Below, piece by piece: positions 42,485-50,136 of a stretch of 64,000 nucleotides of DNA (positions are counted from its first letter, which is position 1; every line of letters starts with the position of its first letter). Origin of the DNA: 39-52-133 sp036523795 (GTDB lineage Bacteria > Pseudomonadota > Gammaproteobacteria > Burkholderiales > Gallionellaceae). The position numbers and the translations under genes are program-made. The stretch is taken from positions 21,187 to 85,186 of the forward strand of contig DATDDN010000038.1 in NCBI GenBank assembly GCA_036523795.1, given 5' to 3'. The notes beneath the pieces are model-generated. The model was given only the letters and a program-made list of their open reading frames with translations. It searched no databases and was not told where the DNA came from.

Positions 42485-44296
42485 TCAGCCGATCGCCACT
42501 TTATGCAGGCGCGCCTTGCGACCATAAATCAGGTTCACCATTGCGCGCGATACCAGCACGGCGCTGAACATCGAGGTCAGGATGCCCAGGCACAGCACCA
42601 CCGCAAAACCGCGCACCGGACCGGAGCCGAACATGAACAGCGCGATGCCGGCGATCAGGGTGGTGATGTTGGAGTCGAGGATGGTGGCGAAGGCGTTGTC
42701 GTAGCCCGCGTGGATCGCGGTCTGCGGCGGCACCCCGTTGCGCAGTTCCTCGCGGATGCGTTCGTTGATCAGCACGTTGGAGTCGATCGCCATACCCAGG
42801 GTCAGCGCGATACCCGCCATGCCGGGCAGGGTCAGCGTCGCCTGCAGCATGGACAGCAGCGCCACCAGCAACAGCAGGTTGGCACCCAGCGCCAGCACGG
42901 AAACACCGCCGAACATCAGGTAATAGGCCATCATGAAGATGGAGATCGCAATGAAACCGATCTGCGTGGAATGGAAGCCGCGATCGATATTTTCTTTACC
43001 CAGGACGGGGCCGACGGTGCGCTCCTCGACGATTTCCATCGGCGCGGCCAGTGCGCCGGCACGCAGCAGCAGCGCGGTATCCTTGGCTTCTTCGGTGCTC
43101 ATCTTGCCGCTGATCTGCACGCGTCCGCCGCCGATCTCCTCGCGGATCACCGGTGCGGTCACCACCTCACCCTTGCCCTTCTCGAACAGAATGATGGCCA
43201 TGCGCTTGCCCACATTTTCGCGGGTGGCAAGCTTGAACTTGCTGGCACCGACCGCATCCAGGTTGATGTGCACGGCAGCCTCGTTGGTGCGGCTGTCAAA
43301 TCCGGGCTGGGCATCGTTGATGCGCTCGCCGGTAAAGATCACCGACTTCTTCACCAGCAGCGGGCTGCCATCGCGATCCTTGAACAGCTCGGTACCGAAA
43401 GGTGCTGGAGCCCCCGGAGCCAGATGATGCTCGTCATCCACCAGGCGCACTTCCAGCGTGGCAGTGCGGCCGATGATGTCCTTGGCGCGTGCGGTGTCCT
43501 GCACACCGGGCAGTTGCACCACGATGCGATCCACGCCCTGTTGCTGGATCACCGGCTCGGCCACGCCCAGCTCATTCACGCGGTTGCGCAGGGTGATCAG
43601 GTTCTGCTGCACGGCCGTTTCCTGGATGCGCTGCTCTTCCTGCGGCTTGAGGGTGGCCACCAGCTGGTAGTCGCCGCCCTGGTCCACATCGCGGAACTGC
43701 AGGCCGCCATAACGCTGCTTGAGCTCGGCTTCACCCTTGCTGCGTGCGTCGGCATCGCGGAAATGCACAGTGATCGCATTGCCATCGCGGGTAGCGCCGG
43801 CATAGGGCACGTTCTGGTCGCGCAGGGTGGAGCGCACGTCGCTGACGTCCGACTCCAGCGCCTTGTCCAGCGCGCCCTTCATGTCCACCTGCATCAGGAA
43901 GTGCACGCCACCGCGCAGGTCCAGGCCCAGATACATGGGCAGCGCGTTCATGTGGGTCAGCCATTGCGGCGAACGCGACAGCAGGTTGAGCGCCACCACA
44001 TAATCATCGCCCAGCTGGGCATGCAGGATGTCCTTGGCCTTGAGCTGGCTGTCGGTGTCGGCAAAGCGCACCTTGATGCTGGTCGCATCCAGCGACACGA
44101 CATCCGGCGCGAGCTGGGCTGCCTTGAGGATACCCTCCACCCGCTGCATCAGCGCCGCATCGGCTTTCACATTTGCACGCGTCGGCAGCACCTGCACCGC
44201 CGGTGACTCGCCGTAGAAGTTCGGCAGGGTATACACCAGCCCCAGCACCAGTGCGGCCAGGATCAACAAGTATTTCCACAGCGGGTAATGATTCAT
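42485..44296 (-). CDS. secD: Protein translocase subunit SecD
   Basis: 603 residues. The N-terminal TM (LWKYLLILAALVLGLVYTLPNFYG), large periplasmic P1 domain with LGLDLRGGVHFLMQVD, and five C-terminal TM helices with IALTLGMAIDSNVLINERIREELR follow the SecD family pattern. It works with SecF and YajC. It lies downstream of yajC and upstream of secF on the same strand. Confidence 0.96.
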   Translation of the reverse strand: MNHYPLWKYLLILAALVLGLVYTLPNFYGESPAVQVLPTRANVKADAALMQRVEGILKAAQLAPDVVSLDATSIKVRFADTDSQLKAKDILHAQLGDDYVVALNLLSRSPQWLTHMNALPMYLGLDLRGGVHFLMQVDMKGALDKALESDVSDVRSTLRDQNVPYAGATRDGNAITVHFRDADARSKGEAELKQRYGGLQFRDVDQGGDYQLVATLKPQEEQRIQETAVQQNLITLRNRVNELGVAEPVIQQQGVDRIVVQLPGVQDTARAKDIIGRTATLEVRLVDDEHHLAPGAPAPFGTELFKDRDGSPLLVKKSVIFTGERINDAQPGFDSRTNEAAVHINLDAVGASKFKLATRENVGKRMAIILFEKGKGEVVTAPVIREEIGGGRVQISGKMSTEEAKDTALLLRAGALAAPMEIVEERTVGPVLGKENIDRGFHSTQIGFIAISIFMMAYYLMFGGVSVLALGANLLLLVALLSMLQATLTLPGMAGIALTLGMAIDSNVLINERIREELRNGVPPQTAIHAGYDNAFATILDSNITTLIAGIALFMFGSGPVRGFAVVLCLGILTSMFSAVLVSRAMVNLIYGRKARLHKVAIG

Positions 44297-44375
44297 TGCA
44301 ACACCTTGTACGTTGTGAACGACTTCACGAAATCGACAGCCACCTCACAGCGCCGATGAAACGGCGCCAGTGCAC

Positions 44376-44723
44376 TCAGAGCCCCTTGATGGTGCCCTTG
44401 GGCAGCACGGTCTGGATTGCAGCCTTCTGCACGTTCAGCTCCACGCCGTCGGCCACTTCCAGGCTGATGTAGGACTCGCCAACCTTGGTGACACGGCCCA
44501 GCACGCCACCCATGGTCGCGACCTCGTCGCCCTTCTGCAGGGCTGCCAGCATGGTGGCCATCTCCTTGGCGCGCTTCTGCTGCGGGCGCATCACCATGAA
44601 GTAGAACACCAGTACCAGCGCGATCAGCGGCAGGAAATCGAGGATGCCGCCACCTTGCTGCGGGGCGGCACCTTCGGCGTATGCGTTACTGATCAACAGG
44701 TTGCTCATGGACATCATGTTCAT
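44376..44723 (-). CDS. yajC: Preprotein translocase subunit YajC
   Basis: 115 residues. One TM (ILDFLPLIALVLVFYFMVMRPQQKRAKE) is followed by the conserved cytoplasmic domain LQKGDEVATMGGVLGRVTKVGESYISLEVADGVELNVQKAAI. The first ATG has GGAG only 4 nt upstream, so translation may begin two codons later at 44717. Upstream gene is tgt; secD follows. Confidence 0.95.
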   Translation of the reverse strand: MNMMSMSNLLISNAYAEGAAPQQGGGILDFLPLIALVLVFYFMVMRPQQKRAKEMATMLAALQKGDEVATMGGVLGRVTKVGESYISLEVADGVELNVQKAAIQTVLPKGTIKGL

Positions 44724-44810
44724 TCTCCAGAAATTGAAAAAGGTTCGAAAATCAAAGCGGCCATTCTAGCACGAAGGCCCGGCCAGACTGTGACGGCCGC
44801 GTGAAACCGG

Positions 44811-45914
44811 CTACCGGCCGCCGCCGCGTGCCCGCCGGAATTCCGCTGCAAACTCGGCAAAGCGTCCCTGCTCGATAGAGGCGCGTATGCCGGCCATCAG
44901 CTCCTGGTAGTAATGCAGGTTGTGGATGGTATTGAGGCGCGCGCCGAGGATTTCGCCCAGGCGGTGCAGATGATGCAGATAGGCGCGGCTGAAATTGCGG
45001 CAGGTATAGCAGCTGCACTGCTCGTCCAGCGGTTTGGTGTCCATGCGGTATTGCGCGTTCTTGATGCGCACGTCGCCGAAGCGGGTGAACAAGTGGCCAT
45101 TGCGCGCGTTGCGCGTGGGCATCACGCAGTCGAACATGTCGATGCCCTGCTCCACGCCGTCCACCAGATCTTCCGGTGTACCCACACCCATCAGGTAGCG
45201 CGGCTTGTTGGGCGGCATTTGCGGCGCGGTGTGCTCCAGGATGCGCTGCATGTCTTCCTTGGGCTCGCCCACCGACAGGCCGCCGATGGCGTAGCCGTCG
45301 AAGCCGATACCCATCAGCTCGCGCAGCGATTCGTCGCGCAGGTGCTCGTGCATGCCGCCCTGCACGATGCCGAACAGTGCGTTGGGGTTGCCTTCATGCG
45401 CGCGCTTCGAACGTTCGGCCCAGCCCAGGGAAAGGCGCATCGACACCGCCGCCACCTGCTCGTCTGCCGGGTAGGGCGTGCACTCGTCGAAGATCATCAC
45501 GATGTCCGAATTGAGCACCTTCTGGATGCGCATGGATTCTTCCGGCGACAGAAAGCACTTGTCGCCATTCACCGGCGAGCGGAACTCGACGCCGCCGCCG
45601 GTGATCTTGCGCAGCTCGCCCAGGCTGAACACCTGAAAGCCGCCGGAGTCGGTGAGGATGGGCCCATCCCAGCTCATGAAGCCGTGCAGCCCGCCATGCG
45701 CCGCAATCACCTCCAGCCCCGGGCGCAGCCAAAGGTGGAAGGTGTTGCCCAGCACGATGTGCGCGCCGATGTCGCGCAGCTCCTGCGGCGACATGGCTTT
45801 CACCGTGCCATAGGTGCCCACCGGCATGAAGGCCGGGGTTTCCACCTTGCCGTGGGCAAGTTCTATCGTGCCGCGGCGCGCGCGGCCGGAGGTGTTGTGC
45901 AGGGTAAATTTCAT
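44811..45914 (-). CDS. tgt: tRNA-guanine transglycosylase
   Basis: 367 residues. It inserts the queuine precursor preQ1 at position 34 of tRNAs with GUN anticodons. Key motifs: ILTDSGGFQVFSLGELRKI (nucleophilic-site aspartate region), GVGTPEDLVDGVEQGIDMFDCVMPTRNARNG (catalytic aspartate) and the zinc site CSCYTCRNFSRAYLHH. Its partner queA is about 2.8 kb upstream on the same strand, separated by inserted genes. Confidence 0.96.
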   Translation of the reverse strand: MKFTLHNTSGRARRGTIELAHGKVETPAFMPVGTYGTVKAMSPQELRDIGAHIVLGNTFHLWLRPGLEVIAAHGGLHGFMSWDGPILTDSGGFQVFSLGELRKITGGGVEFRSPVNGDKCFLSPEESMRIQKVLNSDIVMIFDECTPYPADEQVAAVSMRLSLGWAERSKRAHEGNPNALFGIVQGGMHEHLRDESLRELMGIGFDGYAIGGLSVGEPKEDMQRILEHTAPQMPPNKPRYLMGVGTPEDLVDGVEQGIDMFDCVMPTRNARNGHLFTRFGDVRIKNAQYRMDTKPLDEQCSCYTCRNFSRAYLHHLHRLGEILGARLNTIHNLHYYQELMAGIRASIEQGRFAEFAAEFRRARGGGR

Positions 45915-45987
45915 AAATTCATTTCAAAATGCGGGTGCATAAAATGCACAGGAGCGCAACTGGTTGCGCGATGCTTTTGGTGTGATC

Positions 45988-46033
45988 GCCCGACACCTCG
46001 CAGAGGTTCTCGCACCCGCAGGGTGAGTCGGGC
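45988..46033. repeat. Three-way-junction repetitive palindrome
   Basis: A closing stem GCCCGA/TCGGGC encloses two hairpins: ACCTC-GCA-GAGGT and CTC-GC-ACCC-GCA-GGGTGAG. Hence the DNA or RNA folds as a three-way junction of 46 bp between tgt and acpH. It is probably a dispersed repetitive element; no protein is encoded. Confidence 0.65.
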
Positions 46034-46055
46034 TCCTACGCAAAAGGCCGTAATT

Positions 46056-46643
46056 CTACCCGATCACCCCCCGCCACTGCGCGCAGAAAGTGCGCGTGTC
46101 CTCCAGCCAGACGTGGAAGTCGCGCGTGTAGCCCTCGACATCCGCGAGGAACTCCTGCTCGCCGCGCGCCAGCGGATTGGGCTGGCGCGCCCGGCGCGAC
46201 ATGCGCGCGAGCACGTCGGCAATGCCGTCGATCTCTGCATAACTGCTCAGCCAGTCCTCCCTTGCCATCAACTGCAGCGCGTGGTGTGCCGCCTCCGGCA
46301 GTTCGCCCATCCTGTCGTCGATGAGGCCATAGACGCTGGCACAGAAATCCTCCAGCGGCTGCGGGTGCACCGCGGCCCAGTGACGCGCCAGCAGATGATC
46401 GTAGAACACGTCGACGAGCACGCCCGCGTAGCGCCTGCGTTGCGCAGAGACGCGATTCCTGCTGCGGCAGAAGGCCGGGTGGGTTTCCGCATGCAGATCG
46501 ATGGCGCGATGCAGCGCCACGCCGCGCGCCAGGTCGGCAGGCAAGGCGCCGGGCAACACCCCCTTGATCCAGTCGCCGACCACCCCGCCCACGATCAGGG
46601 CCGGCTCATCGCCCGCCAGCAATGCATGTGCCAGAAAATTCAC
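46056..46643 (-). CDS. acpH: ACP phosphodiesterase (AcpH)
   Basis: 195 residues starting MNFLAHALLAGDEPALIVGGVVGDWIKG, the typical opening of AcpH with an HD-like metal site (HRAIDLHAETHPAF; YDHLLARHW). AcpH removes the 4'-phosphopantetheine arm from acyl carrier protein. It lies 50 bp downstream of the toxin gene on the same strand. Motif placement matches the family throughout. Confidence 0.9.
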   Translation of the reverse strand: MNFLAHALLAGDEPALIVGGVVGDWIKGVLPGALPADLARGVALHRAIDLHAETHPAFCRSRNRVSAQRRRYAGVLVDVFYDHLLARHWAAVHPQPLEDFCASVYGLIDDRMGELPEAAHHALQLMAREDWLSSYAEIDGIADVLARMSRRARQPNPLARGEQEFLADVEGYTRDFHVWLEDTRTFCAQWRGVIG

Positions 46644-46693
46644 ACCGCCTCCATATGGTTAGTCACGGATGGAGTGTTGTCTGCGGAAATAGT

Positions 46694-46972
46694 TCAAGCG
46701 CGATGCGGCTGAAGCGACAGGATTTCCACCCTGTCTTCCAGCGCGAGATAGCGATACAGCGCCAGCAGCACGCTGTCGCCCCGGGTGATGTGCAGCTGGC
46801 GCAGCCCGCCCGGCAGGGGCGTTCCATTCAGTGGCCGCTGCTCCAGCTTGCCGATGGCTTCCGCAATCGCATCAGTCACGGCGAATGCCTGTTTCCTGTC
46901 CTGCTGCGCCAGCGCATCGATCAGCTGCTCCAGCCCGACCAGCGCCTGCTTGCCATACAGTACGCGCGCCAT
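46694..46972 (-). CDS. RelE/ParE-superfamily toxin
   Basis: 92 residues: MARVLYGKQALVGLEQLIDAL, PLNGTPLPGGLRQLHITRGDSVLLALYRYLALEDRVEILSLQPHR. The YRYLALEDRVEILSLQPHR beta-strand end is typical of ParE/RelE toxins. The antitoxin-like gene ends only 2 bp upstream, so they form one unit. Whether it is an active ribonuclease or gyrase toxin cannot be judged. Confidence 0.75.
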   Translation of the reverse strand: MARVLYGKQALVGLEQLIDALAQQDRKQAFAVTDAIAEAIGKLEQRPLNGTPLPGGLRQLHITRGDSVLLALYRYLALEDRVEILSLQPHRA

Positions 46973-46974
46973 CG

Positions 46975-47292
46975 CTACTCCTTGCGAAGGTCGCTGTGCG
47001 ACTTGGCCACCACCAGATGGCGCGGATGCGGACGTTTACCCGGCAGGCCGGCAGCGCGCGCCAGCAGGTAATCGTGCACGGCATCCATGGCATACAAGGC
47101 TTCGCCGGCGTCGATAGCCTCGGCTGCCTGGCGCGCATGGGTCAATTGCGGCTGCAATGTTTCCGCCTGGTCCAGCTGCAGCGCCAGCGCCTCCAGCGCC
47201 CAGTCCTGTGGCGATTGCGCCACCACGCCGGCGGCCTGCGCGATGCGCTCGGCCAGTTGCGGCGGCAGGGGCAGCGTGCTTTGTTCCGACAT
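46975..47292 (-). CDS. Antitoxin-like protein
   Basis: 105 residues with an N-terminal ribbon-helix-helix-like segment (LPPQLAERIAQAAGVVAQSPQDWALEALALQLDQAE), the form found in CopG/RHH antitoxins. The C-terminal part, HARQAAEAIDAGEALYAMDAVHDYLLARAAG, should bind the toxin. It precedes the RelE/ParE toxin by 2 bp and follows the paraslipin gene by 3 bp, an unusual insertion inside a housekeeping operon. Confidence 0.65.
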   Translation of the reverse strand: MSEQSTLPLPPQLAERIAQAAGVVAQSPQDWALEALALQLDQAETLQPQLTHARQAAEAIDAGEALYAMDAVHDYLLARAAGLPGKRPHPRHLVVAKSHSDLRKE

Positions 47293-47295
47293 GGC

Positions 47296-48201
47296 TTACT
47301 TCTGGTTCTTCACGATGCTCATCGCCGCCGCCACCATGGAACCCATCTCGGCCATGTTGCCGGGCAGGATCATGGTGTTGCCGGTCTTGGCCACGTTGCC
47401 GAAGGCGTCCACGTATTTTTCCGCCACCTTGAGGTTGACGGCGTTCATGCCGCCAGGCGCTTCGATCGCCTGCGCCACCATGCGGATGGCCTGCGCGGTG
47501 GCGTCGGCCACGGCCTTGATTGCTTCAGCCTGGCCCTGTGCGTTGTTGATGGCGGCCTGCTTCTCGCCTTCGGACTTGGCGATGGCGGCCTGGCGCGCGC
47601 CGTTGGCGAGGTTGATCTGTTCCTGCTGCTTGCCTTCGGAAGTGGCGATCAGCGCCCGCTTCTCGCGCTCGGCGGTGATCTGCGCCTGCATGGCGTGCAG
47701 GATTTCCTTGGGCGGGGTCAGGTCCTTGATCTCGTAACGCAGCACCTTCACGCCCCAGCTGGTGGCGGCCTCGTCCAGCGCGGCCACCACGGCGCGGTTG
47801 ATGTCGTCGCGCTCCTCGAAGGTCTTGTCCAGCTCCATCTTGCCGATCACCGAGCGCAGCGTGGTCTGCGCCAGCTGGGTGATCGCCATCAGGTAATTGC
47901 TGCTGCCGTAGGAGGCCAGTTTGGGATCGGTCACCTGGAAGTACAGGATGCCATCCACCTGCAACTGCGTGTTGTCGCGGGTGATGCACACCTGGCTGGG
48001 CACATCCAGCGGCACTTCCTTCAGCAGGTGCTTGTAGGCTACGCGGTCAATGAAGGGGATCACGATGTTGAGGCCCGGCGCCAGGGAAGCATGGAAGCGG
48101 CCCAGCCGCTCCACCACCCAGGCATTCTGCTGTGGCACCACCTTGAGCGCCTTGATGGCGAAGATGATGGCGGCGATCAGTACTACTACGGCGATTTCCA
48201 T
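47296..48201 (-). CDS. Paraslipin/QmcA-like SPFH protein
   Basis: 301 residues. A single N-terminal TM (IAVVVLIAAIIFAIKALKVVPQQNAWVVERLG) anchors a canonical SPFH domain (LAPGLNIVIPFIDRVAYKHLLKEVPLDVPSQ) and a coiled coil (ANGARQAAIAKSEGEKQAAINNAQGQAEA). It belongs to the QmcA/paraslipin type and is paired with nfeD upstream, the usual arrangement. The pair forms membrane microdomain assemblies. It is distinct from the soluble SPFH at 8.5 kb. Confidence 0.92.
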   Translation of the reverse strand: MEIAVVVLIAAIIFAIKALKVVPQQNAWVVERLGRFHASLAPGLNIVIPFIDRVAYKHLLKEVPLDVPSQVCITRDNTQLQVDGILYFQVTDPKLASYGSSNYLMAITQLAQTTLRSVIGKMELDKTFEERDDINRAVVAALDEAATSWGVKVLRYEIKDLTPPKEILHAMQAQITAEREKRALIATSEGKQQEQINLANGARQAAIAKSEGEKQAAINNAQGQAEAIKAVADATAQAIRMVAQAIEAPGGMNAVNLKVAEKYVDAFGNVAKTGNTMILPGNMAEMGSMVAAAMSIVKNQK

Positions 48202-48231
48202 GTGTGCTCCTTCCGGCAGTTACGTTAACAG

Positions 48232-48657
48232 TTACGGTTTGTGTGAAGTCAGGATCAGGGTCGAGCCGCGCAGGGCCTTGATGTAGAGCGCGGCATCGTG
48301 CGCGATGGCGGCTTCATCCAGTTCGGCATCCCACTCGGCGCCGCGATACAGCACGCGCAGCTGGTGGTGGCCGTGCCGGCTCACCACCTTCACCGGCTGG
48401 CCGATGTCCAGGCTGGTATCGGATGGAGCCGGAGTCGCCACGCCTGCCTTCCAGCGGCGCAGCAGCACGATGCCCACCACCGCCGCCACCGCGCTCAAGC
48501 CGAATTGCGCCGCCGCCGGCGCCCCCAGCAGCGCCGCCAGCCCGCCCACCGCCATGGCCACACCCAGCATCAACAGGTAGAAGGTGCCCGTCGCCATTTC
48601 CAGGCCGATCAGCAACACCGCCAGCAAGAACCAGTACACATAAACCGCCATTGTCAT
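48232..48657 (-). CDS. NfeD-family protein
   Basis: 141 residues: three TM helices (YVYWFLLAVLLIGLEMATGTFYLLMLG, AVGGLAALLGAPAAA, FGLSAVAAVVGIVLLRRW) and a C-terminal OB-fold domain (IGQPVKVVSRHGHHQLRVLYRGAEWDA). This is the short NfeD1b type without a protease domain, and the partner of the paraslipin downstream. Confidence 0.9.
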   Translation of the reverse strand: MTMAVYVYWFLLAVLLIGLEMATGTFYLLMLGVAMAVGGLAALLGAPAAAQFGLSAVAAVVGIVLLRRWKAGVATPAPSDTSLDIGQPVKVVSRHGHHQLRVLYRGAEWDAELDEAAIAHDAALYIKALRGSTLILTSHKP

Positions 48658-48688
48658 GCTCTCCCGAATAAGGCTGCAGGCTATGCTA

Positions 48689-49711
48689 TCACGCGGCCCG
48701 CTCGATCAACATCGCGTCCCCGTAACTGAAGAAACGGTATTCCTGCGCCACCGCCTCGCGGTATGCCGCCAGCATGCGCTCCATGCCGCCAAAGGCGCAC
48801 ACCAGCATGAGCAGGGTGGACTTGGGCAGGTGGAAGTTGGTCAGCAGCACATCCACCACGCGGAAGCGATAGCCCGGGGTGATGAAGATGCTGGTCTCGC
48901 CGCTGCCGGCCTGCAGCTCCCCACTGGCCGCGGCGCTTTCCAGCGCGCGCAGGCTGGTGGTGCCCACCGAGACGATGCGGCCGCCGCGCGCGCGGGCTGC
49001 GGCAATGGCATCCACCGTGGCCTGCGCCACCTCGTAGCGCTCGCTGTGCATGGTATGGTCGCCCACGTTCTCGGCACGCACCGGCTGGAAGGTGCCGGCG
49101 CCCACGTGCAGGGTCACATAGGCAGTATTGACCCCCTGCTCCCGCAGCCTGGCCAGCATGGCCTCATCGAAATGCAGGCCGGCGGTGGGTGCCGCCACCG
49201 CGCCCGGCTCGCGCGCAAACACGGTCTGGTAACGCTTCTCGTCCTCTGCATCCGGGCTGTGGGTGATGTAGGGCGGCAGCGGCAGCTTGCCATAGCGTTC
49301 GAGCAGGTCAGCCGCTGCTTCCTCGCTGTTGAAGCGCAGATGGAAAAACTCGCCGGCACGGCCCAGCATGGTGACGGTCAGGCCGTCCTGCAGCAGGATC
49401 TCGCTGCCCGGCTTGGGTGTCTTGCTGGCGCGCACCTGCGCCAGCACCTCGTGTTCGTTCAGCAGGCGCTCCACCATGATTTCCACCACACCGCCGGTCG
49501 CCTTGCGCCCGAACAGGCGCGCCTTGAGCACGCGAGTGTCGTTCAGCACCAGCAGGTCATGCGGGCGCAACAGGCCGGGCAGGTCGGCAAACATGCGGTG
49601 AAACAGCCCGGTCTCGGCCACATGCAGCAGCCGGCTGGCACCGCGCTGTTCGGGCGGATGCTGGGCAATCAGGTGCTCCGGCAGATCAAAGGTGAAGTCT
49701 TCGGTACGCAT
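48689..49711 (-). CDS. queA: S-adenosylmethionine:tRNA ribosyltransferase-isomerase
   Basis: 340 residues from MRTEDFTFDLPEHLIAQHPPEQRGASRLL; the TTG six codons upstream is less likely. Motifs LLVLNDTRVLKARLFGRK, APTAGLHFDEAMLARL, LHVGAGTFQPVRAENV and LLTNFHLPKSTLLMLVCAFGG are all QueA. It makes epoxyqueuosine from preQ1-tRNA. tgt lies further along the same strand. Confidence 0.96.
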   Translation of the reverse strand: MRTEDFTFDLPEHLIAQHPPEQRGASRLLHVAETGLFHRMFADLPGLLRPHDLLVLNDTRVLKARLFGRKATGGVVEIMVERLLNEHEVLAQVRASKTPKPGSEILLQDGLTVTMLGRAGEFFHLRFNSEEAAADLLERYGKLPLPPYITHSPDAEDEKRYQTVFAREPGAVAAPTAGLHFDEAMLARLREQGVNTAYVTLHVGAGTFQPVRAENVGDHTMHSERYEVAQATVDAIAAARARGGRIVSVGTTSLRALESAAASGELQAGSGETSIFITPGYRFRVVDVLLTNFHLPKSTLLMLVCAFGGMERMLAAYREAVAQEYRFFSYGDAMLIERAA

Positions 49712-49777
49712 CGCCGTTCCGTCTCTCAATGCAAAGCGCGCATTGTAACGGTTGCCGGGTACGGAAATAAGCTCACC

Positions 49778-50104
49778 TCACCCTTCCGCCAGGCACAGGC
49801 GGCGGAAATCCAGCACCTCGGTGACCCACACCACGCCATCACCGGTCTGGCCGGTATGCGCCGTGGCATGGATCACATGCAATATTTCGGCGACCATTTC
49901 ATCCGGCGCCACGATCTCGATGCGCACTTTTCTGGTGAAATCGGTGAGCTCTTCCTTCAGCGTATCGCGCCGCTCCTCGCCGGCATGCGCGCTGCACCCT
50001 TCCACCTGCGCGATGGTCATCCCCGGAAATCCGTGCAGGTGACGAAACCCCTCGCGTATCTTGTGCAGGCGATTGGGCCGCACTATGGCCTTGATCTCTT
50101 TCAT
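49778..50104 (-). CDS. PII-like protein linked to metal efflux
   Basis: 108 residues: MKEIKAIVRPNRLHKIREGF, FPGMTIAQVEGCSAHAG, VRIEIVAPDEMVAEILHVIHATAHTGQTGDGVVWVTEV. This is the GlnB fold, but the T-loop is shorter and lacks the uridylylated tyrosine, so it is a PII-like protein rather than GlnB/GlnK. It is the last gene of the czcCBA operon (32 bp after czcA). It may sense a metal or nucleotide. Confidence 0.8.
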   Translation of the reverse strand: MKEIKAIVRPNRLHKIREGFRHLHGFPGMTIAQVEGCSAHAGEERRDTLKEELTDFTRKVRIEIVAPDEMVAEILHVIHATAHTGQTGDGVVWVTEVLDFRRLCLAEG

Positions 50105-50136
50105 GGCAACTCCTTCTCTTCAAGAATGCATCTGGC

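Noticed and set aside
42476..44206. A 576-residue plus-strand frame
   Set aside because: Antisense of secD, with no recognisable domain.
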